Shown one piece after another: positions 8,188-17,073 of a stretch of 48,701 nt of DNA; the first letter of the stretch is position 1, and each line of letters opens with the position of its first letter. The position numbers were made by a program, and so were the translations under genes. Source of the DNA: an uncultured Pseudomonadota bacterium (lineage in GTDB: Bacteria; Pseudomonadota; Gammaproteobacteria; Steroidobacterales; Steroidobacteraceae); contig CAMLGF010000023.1 in NCBI GenBank assembly GCA_946479515.1, forward strand, positions 1 to 48,701, written 5' to 3'. The notes under the pieces are model-generated. The model was not told the DNA's origin and made no database searches. It worked only from the letters and a program-made list of their open reading frames with translations.

Positions 8188-8260
8188 GCCGACCTATCCA
8201 CAGGGGGTGCCCATGAGGGCGCTCCCGCAATGGGCGTCTGGGTGATGCACTCGGCCGTGG

Positions 8261-8278
8261 GCGGCAAGTGTTTGCCGC
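8261..8278 (+). repeat. Perfect inverted repeat upstream of motA
   Basis: GCGGCAA (8261-8267) and TTGCCGC (8272-8278) form a 7-bp stem with a GTGT loop, in the 177-base gap between the 82-residue protein gene and motA. No T tract follows, so a terminator is unlikely. It could be an operator or a leader hairpin. The direct 8-mer GGGCGCTC also occurs twice in this gap. Confidence 0.5.
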
Positions 8279-8364
8279 AGCGGGCGCTCTAACTTCAGTT
8301 AACCTGGATTTGACCGATATGCCTCTCGGGCGAAACGTGCCCGTCGGTCGTTTCTGGCGTTCTC

Positions 8365-9243
8365 ATGATTCAGATCATCGGCTCGGTCGTGGTCCTCGGC
8401 TGCGTGTTCGGCGGTTTCGTGCTGGAAGGCGGAAACATCCTGGCACTGTGGCATCCCACCGAGATCCTGATCATCGTGGGCGCCGCGGCCGGCGCCTTTC
8501 TCACGAGCAACCCGCTGAAGGTCACCAAGGCGGCGTTCTCGCAGGCATTGGGATTGCCCAAGGGCCCGCGCTATGCGCGCGACGACTACGTCGATCTGCT
8601 GAAGCTGGTCTACGACATCCTCATGAAGATGCGCAAGGAAGGCCTGCTGGCCATCGAGGCCGACATCGAGAAGCCTGAAGAGAGCGCGCTCTTCAAGAAG
8701 TACCCGAAGATTCTCGAAGACCACCACATGGTGGTGTTCATCACCGACTGCCTGCGCCTGATCGTTGGCGGCACGCTCGATCCGCACGAGCTCGAAAGCC
8801 TGCTCGAGTACGAGCTCGAGACACACCACAAGGAAGCGCACGAGCCGGCGCACGCCGTGCAGAAGGTCGCCGACGCGCTGCCGGGTTTCGGCATCGTGGC
8901 CGCGGTGCTGGGCATCGTGAACACGATGTCGGCCATCGAGGGCGCGGACACCGCGACCATCGGCCACAAGGTGGGCGCGGCGCTGGTTGGCACCTTTCTC
9001 GGCATTCTGGTCGCCTATGGCTTCATCGGCCCCATCTCGACGGCGATGGAGCACAAGGCCAATGAAGAGGCCAAGGCCTTCGAAGTGGTGAAGATGGCGC
9101 TGGTGGCGAGCGTGCGCGGCTATGCGCCGCCGGTGGCCGTGGAATTCGCGCGCAAACTGCTGTTCAGCGAAGTGCGGCCGAGCTTCGCCGATCTCGAAGC
9201 GCACCTGAAGGGCAAGCCGCTGCCGGGCAGGCCCGCCCACTAG
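8365..9243 (+). CDS. motA: Flagellar motor stator protein MotA
   Basis: 292 residues, the family's normal size. MotA is the pentameric stator subunit that converts proton flow through MotA-MotB into torque on FliG. Visible features are TM1-2 (IIGSVVVLGCVFGGFVLEGG, then PTEILIIVGAAAGAFLTSN), the large cytoplasmic loop with charged residues (RKEGLLAIEADIEKPEES), TM3 with the key proline (ADALPGFGIVAAVLGIVN) and TM4 followed by YAPPVAVEFARK. It agrees with E. coli MotA throughout. It is followed by motB after 15 bases. No other flagellar gene is present in the window. Confidence 0.95.
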   Translation: MIQIIGSVVVLGCVFGGFVLEGGNILALWHPTEILIIVGAAAGAFLTSNPLKVTKAAFSQALGLPKGPRYARDDYVDLLKLVYDILMKMRKEGLLAIEADIEKPEESALFKKYPKILEDHHMVVFITDCLRLIVGGTLDPHELESLLEYELETHHKEAHEPAHAVQKVADALPGFGIVAAVLGIVNTMSAIEGADTATIGHKVGAALVGTFLGILVAYGFIGPISTAMEHKANEEAKAFEVVKMALVASVRGYAPPVAVEFARKLLFSEVRPSFADLEAHLKGKPLPGRPAH

Positions 9244-9258
9244 CGGCGCACTGCGCGC

Positions 9259-10275
9259 ATGGCAGCGAATCCGAAAAGCGGAGCCGAGGAGAAGGCCCGG
9301 CCTATCTACGTCAGGCGCATCAAGAAGGTGGCGGGCGGTCACCATGGCGGGGCCTGGAAAGTGGCCTATGCGGACTTCGTCACCGCGATGATGGCGTTCT
9401 TCCTGGTGATGTGGCTGGTGACGGCCGTCTCCAAGGAACAGCGCGCCGCCATCTTCGACTACTTCAAGAATCCCTCGATGGAGCCCGGCAGGAGTGTGCG
9501 GCCGGCGCCGGGCCAGATGGGGCCTGGCGGCGCGAGCTCCTCGCCGATCAACCTGGGCGGCGGCCTCGATGCGCCCAAGACGTCGCTGCAGAAGACCGAC
9601 AGGATCGGCGCCACCATCATGACGGAGGCAGCCAAACCCATCGACCTCAAGACCGAGGACCAGAGGGCGGCGGAAGCGGCCGAGTTGCAGAAGCTGCTCG
9701 AGAAGAAGCAGCTCGACGCGCTCATGCAGGACCTCAAGGAAGCCATCAGCAAGAGCCAGGCGCTCAAGCCCTTCAAGGACCAGCTGCTGCTGGACATCAC
9801 CCCGGAGGGACTGCGCATCCAGATACTGGACGCGCAGAACCGACCCATGTTCGATCTCGGCAGCTCGCGGCTGAAGCCCTATACGAGCGAGATCCTGCGC
9901 GAAGTGACGGGCTACCTGAGAACCGTGCCTAACCACCTGAGCATCACGGGCCACACGGACGCCACGCCTTACGCGGGGCTGACGGGATTCACCAACTGGG
10001 ACCTGTCCACGGACCGGGCCAACGCCGCGCGCCGGGCGCTGGAAGGCGCCGGGCTCGAGACCGAACGCATCTCGCGTGTGGTCGGGCTCGCCTCCTCGGT
10101 GCTGTTCGACAAGGAAAACCCGCGCAGCCCCGTCAATCGGCGCATCAGCATCGTGGTGATGACGCGCGCGGCCGATGCCGAAGCCAAGCTCACCGATCTG
10201 CCGACGCAGCCTGGCATCGAGGAATCAGCTGGCACCGCGCGGACTGCGGCCGCCAGCGAGCCGCAGGCGCCGTGA
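9259..10275 (+). CDS. motB: Flagellar motor stator protein MotB
   Basis: 338 residues. One N-terminal membrane helix (KVAYADFVTAMMAFFLVMWL) carries the aspartate that binds the proton, in the AYADFVTAMMAFF signature. A linker/plug region follows, then a C-terminal OmpA-like peptidoglycan-binding domain (ITGHTDATPYAG, LSTDRANAARRAL, NRRISIVVM) that anchors the stator to the cell wall. It forms a two-gene unit with motA. Its stop codon TGA abuts the stop of the convergent gene; together they make the palindrome TGATCA at 10273-10278. Confidence 0.95.
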   Translation: MAANPKSGAEEKARPIYVRRIKKVAGGHHGGAWKVAYADFVTAMMAFFLVMWLVTAVSKEQRAAIFDYFKNPSMEPGRSVRPAPGQMGPGGASSSPINLGGGLDAPKTSLQKTDRIGATIMTEAAKPIDLKTEDQRAAEAAELQKLLEKKQLDALMQDLKEAISKSQALKPFKDQLLLDITPEGLRIQILDAQNRPMFDLGSSRLKPYTSEILREVTGYLRTVPNHLSITGHTDATPYAGLTGFTNWDLSTDRANAARRALEGAGLETERISRVVGLASSVLFDKENPRSPVNRRISIVVMTRAADAEAKLTDLPTQPGIEESAGTARTAAASEPQAP

Positions 10276-10737
10276 TCAGGACCAGGCGCGCGCACTCGCC
10301 AGTGCGCGCTCCGGGGTATCGACGCGGGCCAGGAAGTCGCCACGCAGGATACGCAGCGCGATGATCTCGTCCTGGATCTCGCGCGCGGTGCGGATGCCCC
10401 ATCGCCGGAACAACGGCAGGGGCGGGCACCAGCCCTGCAAGGCATGCTGCAGCAGGAAGGCGGCGACCACGCCCGGCACCGCGAAGAAGCGCCGGTGGAC
10501 CGTGAAGCCAAGCGCCACCCCGGCGAGCGCGATTGCCGCGGCATTTGCCTCGAGGGTGCGCTCGATGTCCCATTCGCGTTCCAGCTCGCGGATGCGTTCA
10601 TCGATGAAGAACGGGTCCGCGCCGACATAGCGCGAGACGTCGTGCAGCGTGCGCCCGAGGATGCGGTCATTGACGGCGGAGCGCGTGTGCGCGGGGACGC
10701 GCTGCTCGGTCGGAGGCAGAATGTGCGAGGCGTTCAT
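10276..10737 (-). CDS. Small membrane protein, DUF2892-like
   Basis: 153 residues. The first ~60 residues are soluble and charged (LHDVSRYVGADPFFIDERIR). Then come two closely spaced hydrophobic segments (ANAAAIALAGVALGFTV and FAVPGVVAAFLLQHALQGW), followed by CPPLPLFRRWGIRTAREI, the pattern of DUF2892 (YgaP-membrane-type) proteins, some of which accompany rhodanese domains. No rhodanese domain is present here. The function is unknown. It is transcribed toward motB with no spacing and lies 59 bases beyond the stop of the REC-kinase gene on the same strand. Confidence 0.65.
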   Translation of the reverse strand: MNASHILPPTEQRVPAHTRSAVNDRILGRTLHDVSRYVGADPFFIDERIRELEREWDIERTLEANAAAIALAGVALGFTVHRRFFAVPGVVAAFLLQHALQGWCPPLPLFRRWGIRTAREIQDEIIALRILRGDFLARVDTPERALASARAWS

Positions 10738-10796
10738 GCCTCGATGGTCGCCCCTCGGCTCGCGACTTCGATGTCAGTGCGTGCCCGGCCTTGCCC

Positions 10797-11933
10797 TCAG
10801 CCGTCAGGAAGACTGAAGTAGAAAGTGGCGCCCTGGTCCTGTTGGCCGTCCACCCAGACCTTGCCGCCGTGCCGCTCGATGATCCGGCGCACGATGGACA
10901 GGCCGACACCGGTGCCCTCGAACTGGTCGGCGGAATGCAGACGCTGGAACACGCCGAACAGCTTGTTCATGTACTTCATGTTGAAGCCGACGCCATTGTC
11001 CTTGACGAAGCAGACCAGCGTCGCGCCATCCATGCGGTAACCGATCTCGATGCGCGCCTTCTCACGTTCGCGCGTGAACTTGATGGCATTGGAAATCAGA
11101 TTGACGAACACCTGTTGCATGAGGCCCTGGTCGACCTGCCAGGTGGGAAAGTCCGCGACCACGAATTCGATGTCGCGGCCGGCGCGATCGTGCGCCAGGT
11201 CTTCGATCACCTTGTGCGCCAGCTCGCCGAAGCGCGTCGGCTGCTTGTGCAACGGCTGGCGATTGAGCTGCGACAGTCGCAGCAGATCGGTGATCAGGCG
11301 GTCCATGTGCGCGGCGCCGGCGTTCACGTTCTGCAGCAGCCGTTTACCCTCGTGGTTCAGGTGGCCGGTGTGCTCGGACAGCAGCGCCTGCGTGAACACC
11401 GAGACCGCGCGCAGCGGCGCGCGCAGGTCGTGCGACACCGAATAGGAGAAGGCCTCGAGCTCGCGATTGGCGATCTTGAGTTCTTCGGTGCGCTCGCGGA
11501 CGTTCTCCTCGAGACGCTTCTTCTCGATGCGCAGCTGGCGCACGGCGAGCGCGCGCTCCAGCACGGGCAGCGTGGTGGCCAGCTTGATGGGCTTCTGGAT
11601 GTAGTCGAGCGCGCCCGCCTTCATGGCAGCAATGGCGGTCTCCAGTGCGCCATGTCCGGTCATGATCACGGCGACCAGCGTCGGATCGATGAGCTGGGCC
11701 GATTTCATCAGGTCGATGCCGTTGGTGCCCGGCATCTGCAGGTCGGCTAACAACAGGTCGAAGGTGCGCTCGCGCATCGCCGCCAGTGCCTCGGCGGGCG
11801 AGGTGAAGCCATAGGTCTGGTAGCCCTCGTACTCGAGCGTGTCGCACAACGCGCGCATCGAGGCCGGCTCGTCGTCGACTATCAGCAGCGACTGCTTATG
11901 TTCAGCACTGGGGTGGGCGATGTGGGTGCTCAC
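10797..11933 (-). CDS. Soluble receiver-first histidine kinase (REC-HisKA-HATPase)
   Basis: 378 residues. An N-terminal receiver domain (IVDDEPASM; phosphoacceptor D64 in LLLADLQMPG; K114 in YIQKP) is joined by a coiled-coil linker to a dimerisation/phosphoacceptor domain with H168 (SYSVSHDLRAPLRAV). The C-terminal ATPase domain shows the N box (NLISNAIKFT), G1 (DNGVGF) and G2 (GTGVGLSIVRRII). There is no transmembrane or PAS/GAF sensor, so input probably comes by phosphotransfer to the receiver or through a partner. It is divergent from the GGDEF-EAL gene, which suggests a shared signalling role but does not prove it. Confidence 0.9.
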   Translation of the reverse strand: MSTHIAHPSAEHKQSLLIVDDEPASMRALCDTLEYEGYQTYGFTSPAEALAAMRERTFDLLLADLQMPGTNGIDLMKSAQLIDPTLVAVIMTGHGALETAIAAMKAGALDYIQKPIKLATTLPVLERALAVRQLRIEKKRLEENVRERTEELKIANRELEAFSYSVSHDLRAPLRAVSVFTQALLSEHTGHLNHEGKRLLQNVNAGAAHMDRLITDLLRLSQLNRQPLHKQPTRFGELAHKVIEDLAHDRAGRDIEFVVADFPTWQVDQGLMQQVFVNLISNAIKFTREREKARIEIGYRMDGATLVCFVKDNGVGFNMKYMNKLFGVFQRLHSADQFEGTGVGLSIVRRIIERHGGKVWVDGQQDQGATFYFSLPDG

Positions 11934-11987
11934 GTCCGCGTCCTGGAGGCGTTGCCGGGATCATTGTTCGCCACGTAGGAAAATCCC

Positions 11988-12015
11988 TGTATACGTACTT
12001 GCGGCGTAGTGTCAC
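11988..12015 (-). promoter_or_regulatory. Candidate sigma-70 promoter for the REC-histidine kinase gene
   Basis: Read on the minus strand, GTGACA (12015-12010) and TATACA (11993-11988) lie 16 bases apart; each matches 5 of 6 consensus bases. The predicted transcript would start near 11981, leaving a leader of about 48 bases before the start codon at 11933. This is the strongest promoter-like pair I found in the window. Confidence 0.55.
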
Positions 12016-12068
12016 CCGTCGTTGCCATATTGACAAATTCCTAAGAGTGCGCCTGATGTTCTTTGGCT

Positions 12069-12084
12069 GTGGGATTCGTCCCAC
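12069..12084 (+). repeat. UUCG-capped hairpin in the leader region
   Basis: GTGGGA (12069-12074) pairs with TCCCAC (12079-12084) around a TTCG tetraloop, which is an unusually stable RNA loop. A short T tract (atttttc) lies about 14 bases further on, too far for a standard terminator. Its role is unknown; it may stabilise a transcript end. Confidence 0.45.
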
Positions 12085-12296
12085 GCCGCCATTCCGCATT
12101 TTTCAGCCCGGGCAGCCTACCTACTGAGTAACCTGTGGCGGTGTCTGCGGAACGGGTCACACGCATGAGCTGCGTCGTGGAATACCTTGCGGACTTGTGC
12201 GCCGGGCGGGGGAAGAGGCCGGAGCATGGCGAGAGAAGAGCGGCGGATGGTCCGGCCGGTAGGGCCCGGTGGACTAACTAGTCGCGGGGAAGTCAG

Positions 12297-14942
12297 ATGC
12301 AGCCGGTCAGACTGGTGGTGGTGGAAGACATGCCGACGGAGGCGGAGATCGCCATCCGTCAGCTCGAAGCGGGTGGGTTCTCCTGCAGCTGGTTGCGGGT
12401 GGATTCCGAAGCCGCGCTGCGGCGCGGCCTCGACGAGCACAAACCCGATCTCATCCTCTCGGATTTCACGCTGCCCGGCTTCGACGGGCTGTCGGCGCTC
12501 GACGTGGCGCGCGAGCTCGCACCCGACATTCCCTTCATTTTCCTTTCGGGCACACTCGGTGAGGAGCGTGCCATCGACGCCCTGCAGCGAGGCGCCTACG
12601 ACTACGTGCTCAAGACCAACATGGCGCGGCTCGCGCCGGCCGTGCGGCGCGCGCTAGGCGAGGCCGCCAGCCGCCGCTCGCGGCGATCGCTCGAGCAGCA
12701 GCTGCGCGACATCGTGGTGACCTCGCAGGACTGGATCTGGGAACATGATCGCGAGGGCCGGTTCACTTTCTGCAGCGATGCCGTGCGCAGCACGCTCGGC
12801 TACGGGCCCGAGGAAATTCTCGGCACGCACGCGTCGCAGTACATCCATCCCGAAGACCTGGCCGCGCTGGACTTCGCCATGCACACGCTCGGCCCCAACC
12901 AGCGCGCGGCCACCAACCTCCAGGCACGCTGGCGCCACCGCAACGGCAGTTACCGCTGGCTGGAACGCAACATGCTGGTGCTGCTCGGCGAGCAGGGGCA
13001 GGTCACGGGGTATCGCGGCAGCGAGCGCGACATCACCGAGCGCCGGCGACAGGAGAAGCACATCACCCGCCTGACGCGCGTACTCAAGATGCTCTCGGGC
13101 GTGAACAGCGCCATGGTGCGCATACGCCAGCGTCGCGAGATCCTCGCCGAGGCCTGCAGGCTCGCCACGTCGATCGGCGGATATGCCAGCGCGATGGTGG
13201 CCCTGATCGAGCCCGGTACGCGCACCGCGCGGCCCGCCGCCTGGTCGGGCAGTGTCGACCACCAGACGGCACAGCAGATCACCTTCAGCATCGGTGAGCA
13301 GCCGCACGAGGACGGCAGCATCATCGGCCGCGTGCTGCGTTCCGGCATGCCGCTGATCTGCAACGAGCTCCAGGCGCTCGACATGTCGCTGGCCGCGCGC
13401 GCGCCGCTGCTCGACGCCGGCTTTCGCAGCGTCGTCGCCTATCCACTGCTGGTGGATCGGACGCCGGTGGGTGCGATGCTGCTCACTTCCTACGACGCTG
13501 GGGCAGTGGGCGACGAGGAGTCACGCATGCTGCGCGAGCTGGTCGCGAACCTGTCTTTCGCCCTGCAGTACCTGCACAAGGAAGACGAGGTGCGATTCCT
13601 GTCGTACTTCGATCCGCTGACCAGCCTGGCCAAGCGTGGATTGTTCTGCGAGCGGCTGGTGCGCGCGCTCGAGCCGCGCATCGGCCGGCGCGGCACGCCG
13701 GCAGTGGCGGTGCTGGACATCGAACAGCTGTCCACCATCAACGATTCGTTCGGCCGGCACGCCGGCGACCTGCTGTTGCAGCAGGTGGCCGACCGGCTCA
13801 AGCGCTTCCAGCACTCCACCGAGCTGCTGGCGCATTTCGGCGGCGGCACCTTCGGGCTCATCCTGGAAGCGGCGGGCGACGAAGACGAGGCTGTGCACTG
13901 GATGCAGGAGCAGATCGGCGAGCTGTTCCGCGCGCCGTTCACCGTCGACGGCCGGAACATTCCGGTTGACGTGAAATGCGGGTTCGCCCGCTACCCCGAC
14001 AATGGCAACGACGCCAATGCGCTGGTGCAGAACGCGGAAGCGGCCCTGCGCTCTGCCAAGAGCACGGGCGAGAAGTACCTGCCGCATCGCCTGGAATTGT
14101 CCACGACCGTGGTCACGCGCATGACCATGGAGCATCGGCTGCGCGGCGCCGTGGAACGCCAGGAGTTCGAACTTCACTACCAGCCCAAGATCGACGTGCG
14201 AACGCGGCAGATCCGCGGCCTCGAAGCGCTGGTCCGCTGGCGGGATCCGGAAGCGGGGCTGGTCATGCCCGGGGCATTCCTGTCGATCATGGAGTCCAAC
14301 GGGCTCATCGTGCCCCTGGGCGACTGGATCCTCAGGCAGGCGGCGGCGGACGTGCGCCGCTGGCAGGGCCTCGGGCTGTCACCAGGGCGCGTGGCGGTGA
14401 ACATCTCGCCGGTGCAGTTGCGGCGCAGGGCCTTCGCCGATCATCTGCTGGATCTCGTGGGAGAATGGCGCCAGGACCAGATGGGCGTGGACATCGAGAT
14501 CACGGAAGGCGTGCTCATCGACGACGTGAGTTCCGCCGTGTCGCAACTGCGGTTGCTGCGCCGATCGGGCATCCGCGTGGCCATCGACGACTTCGGCACT
14601 GGCTATTCCTCGCTCAGCCGGCTGGCCGAGCTGCCGGTCGACATGCTCAAGATCGATCGCACCTTCGTCAGTGGACTCACCAGCAGTGGCACCGGACGCA
14701 CGGTGGCTCAGACCATCATCGCCCTGGGCAAGGCGTTCGACATGGTGACGGTGGCCGAGGGGGTGGAAACCGCCGAGCAGTTCGACCTGCTCGCGCACCT
14801 GGGCTGCGACCAGTCGCAGGGCTATCTGCACAGCCGGCCGCTGGCGGTGGCGGACGTCGAACCGCTGCTGCGAGGCACGGCCGCCCCACACCAGAACCAC
14901 GCGCCGAACCTGGTCGCAACGTCGATCGCGCGCCGCGGTTGA
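12297..14942 (+). CDS. REC-PAS-GAF-GGDEF-EAL protein, probable c-di-GMP phosphodiesterase
   Basis: 881 residues, no membrane segment. Domains in order: receiver (E10 D11, phosphoacceptor D56 in LILSDFTLPG, about 1-125), PAS with PAC (about 135-250, ending in RGSERDITERRRQ), GAF (about 275-425), GGDEF (about 435-600) and EAL (about 620-865). The GGDEF active-site motif reads GGGTF at 515-519, so cyclase activity is not expected. The EAL domain keeps its key residues: EALVRW at 643-648, the Asn of VNISPVQL, the Glu of EITEG, IDDFGTGYSSL, the Lys of DMLKIDR, VAEGVET and the Gln of QSQGYL. It should therefore hydrolyse c-di-GMP when its receiver is phosphorylated. The neighbouring kinase is a natural candidate partner, and motAB a possible output. 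Confidence 0.92.
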   Translation: MQPVRLVVVEDMPTEAEIAIRQLEAGGFSCSWLRVDSEAALRRGLDEHKPDLILSDFTLPGFDGLSALDVARELAPDIPFIFLSGTLGEERAIDALQRGAYDYVLKTNMARLAPAVRRALGEAASRRSRRSLEQQLRDIVVTSQDWIWEHDREGRFTFCSDAVRSTLGYGPEEILGTHASQYIHPEDLAALDFAMHTLGPNQRAATNLQARWRHRNGSYRWLERNMLVLLGEQGQVTGYRGSERDITERRRQEKHITRLTRVLKMLSGVNSAMVRIRQRREILAEACRLATSIGGYASAMVALIEPGTRTARPAAWSGSVDHQTAQQITFSIGEQPHEDGSIIGRVLRSGMPLICNELQALDMSLAARAPLLDAGFRSVVAYPLLVDRTPVGAMLLTSYDAGAVGDEESRMLRELVANLSFALQYLHKEDEVRFLSYFDPLTSLAKRGLFCERLVRALEPRIGRRGTPAVAVLDIEQLSTINDSFGRHAGDLLLQQVADRLKRFQHSTELLAHFGGGTFGLILEAAGDEDEAVHWMQEQIGELFRAPFTVDGRNIPVDVKCGFARYPDNGNDANALVQNAEAALRSAKSTGEKYLPHRLELSTTVVTRMTMEHRLRGAVERQEFELHYQPKIDVRTRQIRGLEALVRWRDPEAGLVMPGAFLSIMESNGLIVPLGDWILRQAAADVRRWQGLGLSPGRVAVNISPVQLRRRAFADHLLDLVGEWRQDQMGVDIEITEGVLIDDVSSAVSQLRLLRRSGIRVAIDDFGTGYSSLSRLAELPVDMLKIDRTFVSGLTSSGTGRTVAQTIIALGKAFDMVTVAEGVETAEQFDLLAHLGCDQSQGYLHSRPLAVADVEPLLRGTAAPHQNHAPNLVATSIARRG

Positions 14943-15034
14943 CGCGGGGCCAATATTTTTTCTCGGGAACGTCCATGCCCCGCGGCTGATCTACACTGGT
15001 GCGCGCAGAGCGCTCTTTGTCAGACCGGATAAGA

Positions 15035-16333
15035 ATGATCAAACAACTCACTCGCGGCCGCCTTCTCTGGCTGATCGCGATCGTCCTCGTCGCGGCCTTT
15101 GCCCTGTATCGCTGCACCAAGGGGAGTGCCGCCGCTCCGGAATACAGCACCGCACCCGCGGAGATCGCCAATGTGGTCGCCCGTGTGAGCACGTCGGGAA
15201 GCCTGCAGGCCGTGGTCACGGTGGACGTGGGCAGCCAGGTCTCCGGACGCATCCAGGAGCTGTTCGCCGACTTCAACACGCCGGTGAAGAAGGGCCAGCG
15301 CATCGCCAAGATCGATCCCTCGCTGTTCCAGGCAGCGGTGGTGCAGGCAGAGGCCAACGTGCAGGCGGCGCGCGCCAATGTCACGCGACTCACGGTGGCC
15401 GCCGAGGATGCCGAGCGGCAGGCTCGCCGTGCCGAGGAAGTGTTCGCGCAGCGCCTGATCTCCGAGACCGAGCGCGACACCGCGGTCGCGAACGCGCGCG
15501 CGGCGCGGGCCTCGGTGGACCAGGCGCAGGGCCAGCTCGCGCAATCGCGCGCGCAGCTCGAGCAGGCGCGCACCAATCTGCGCTACACCGACATCCTGTC
15601 TCCCACGGACGGCGTGGTGATTTCGCGCGCGGTGAACGTCGGCCAGACCGTGGCCGCTTCCCTGCAGGCGCCGGTCATTTTCACCATCGCGCAGGACCTC
15701 AAGCAGATGGAGGTGCACACCAACGTCGCCGAGTCGGACATCGGCCGGCTGAAGCCGGGCATGCGCGTGAGCTTCACCGTCGATGCCTACCCGGGCGAGC
15801 CCTTCCGCGGCGCCATCCGCGACATTCGCAATGCGCCGCAGGTGGTATCGAACGTGGTCACCTACGATGCCGTGATCGACGTGAGCAACGACCGGCTCAA
15901 GCTCAAGCCGGGCATGACGGCCACGGTCAGCGTGGTCACCGATCGCCGCAATGACGTGCTCACCGTGCCGAACGCCGCGTTGCGTTTCCGCCCCGAAGGC
16001 GCGGCGCCGTTCGCCGCCAGTGGCGGTTCGCCAGCAGCGAACGGCAACAATCGCCGGGAGCGCGGCCCGGCGGGCGCCGACCCCGGCCCGGGGCGGCAGC
16101 GGAATCCGGATGACGGCGAGGAGCCGGTCGGGCCGCCGCGCGTCGTCAAGCGAACGGTGTACGTGCTGGTGAACGGCGAACCGCAGCCGCGCGAAGTCAC
16201 GACCGGGCTGTCCGACGGGCGCGTCACCGAGATCACCGGCGGCGATCTCAAGCAGGGCGAAAACGTGATCCTGTCGGCGGGCGGACAGAGTGCCAATCAG
16301 CGCCAGGGTCAACGCGGCTTCCGCATCCTGTAG
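15035..16333 (+). CDS. MacA-like periplasmic adaptor (membrane fusion protein)
   Basis: 432 residues from ATG 15035; a GTG 36 bases upstream is less likely because MIKQLTRGRLLWLIAIVLV makes a proper N-terminal membrane anchor. The lipoyl/barrel-sandwich halves (VTVDVGSQVSGRIQELFADF and NLRYTDILSPTDGVVISRAV) flank a long helical hairpin (about residues 95-175, rich in Ala, Gln, Arg). Beta-barrel and membrane-proximal domains follow. A Gly/Pro/Asn-rich insertion of about 45 residues (around residues 325-370) interrupts the last domain. It links an inner-membrane MacB-type ABC transporter to an outer-membrane channel. The ATPase gene follows after 9 bases; no TolC-type gene is present. Confidence 0.88.
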   Translation: MIKQLTRGRLLWLIAIVLVAAFALYRCTKGSAAAPEYSTAPAEIANVVARVSTSGSLQAVVTVDVGSQVSGRIQELFADFNTPVKKGQRIAKIDPSLFQAAVVQAEANVQAARANVTRLTVAAEDAERQARRAEEVFAQRLISETERDTAVANARAARASVDQAQGQLAQSRAQLEQARTNLRYTDILSPTDGVVISRAVNVGQTVAASLQAPVIFTIAQDLKQMEVHTNVAESDIGRLKPGMRVSFTVDAYPGEPFRGAIRDIRNAPQVVSNVVTYDAVIDVSNDRLKLKPGMTATVSVVTDRRNDVLTVPNAALRFRPEGAAPFAASGGSPAANGNNRRERGPAGADPGPGRQRNPDDGEEPVGPPRVVKRTVYVLVNGEPQPREVTTGLSDGRVTEITGGDLKQGENVILSAGGQSANQRQGQRGFRIL

Positions 16334-16342
16334 GCGGCTGCC

Positions 16343-17073
16343 GTGGCGCTCATCGAATTGCGCAAGCTGTCCCGGATCTACCAGACCGGCGATACGGAAT
16401 TCGCCGCGTTGCGCGACGTGGACCTGTCGATCGAGCGGGGCGAGTTCGTGGCCATCACGGGGTCTTCGGGTTCCGGCAAGTCCACGCTCATGAACATTCT
16501 CGGATGTCTCGATTCCCCGACCCGCGGCAGCTATCTACTGGGCGAGCGCGACGTGGCGCAGCTCACGCGGGTCGAGCTGGCGCGCGTGCGCAACGAGTTC
16601 ATCGGCTTCGTGTTCCAGAATTTCAACCTGCTGTCGCGCACCACCGCGGCCGAGAACGTGGAGCTGCCGCTGATCTATGCGCGCGTGCCGCCGGCCGAGC
16701 GCCGGCAGCGCGCCCGGGAGGCGCTCGATCGCGTCGGGCTGGCGCATCGCGCCGGACACACCCCGGCGCAGCTTTCGGGAGGTCAGCAGCAGCGTGTGGC
16801 CATCGCCCGCGCACTGGTGACGCGGCCGCCGCTGATCCTGGCGGATGAACCCACCGGCAATCTCGATTCGGCCACCAGCATCGACATCATGCGGCTGCTC
16901 GCCGAGCTGCAGAGATCGGGCATCACCGTCGTTTTCGTCACCCACGAGACCGACATCGCCGCGTTCGCGGCGCGCAAGCTGGTGCTCAAGGACGGCGCCA
17001 TCGTCAGCGACCAGCGGCAGACGCCGGCGCTCGAATCGGCCGGCGGCGCCAGCGGCGAGGCGAGGGTCGCCCC

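Larger units (their letters stand above)
11934..12296. other. 363-base divergent intergenic region between two signalling genes
   Basis: It holds a good minus-strand promoter candidate (11988-12015) for the kinase gene. A plus-strand TTGACA at 12030-12035 has no convincing -10 partner. A UUCG-capped hairpin lies at 12069-12084, and a ggggaag Shine-Dalgarno at 12282-12288 precedes the GGDEF-EAL start. I looked for a c-di-GMP riboswitch because of the downstream gene and found no recognisable GEMM core. The short open frames in it have no recognisable product. Confidence 0.6.

Noticed and set aside
8290..8320. Sigma-28 (FliA)-like promoter before motA: TAAC and ACCGATAT
   Set aside because: The -10 resembles GCCGATAA, but the available TAAC boxes lie 9 or 19 bases away instead of about 15, so the spacing does not fit.
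12130..12296. c-di-GMP (GEMM) riboswitch before the GGDEF-EAL gene
   Set aside because: I looked for the conserved core and tetraloop-receptor pattern and found neither.
14933..14966. Terminator after the GGDEF-EAL gene
   Set aside because: CCGCG/CGCGG is only 5 bp, spans the stop codon, and the T tract starts several bases later; too weak to call.
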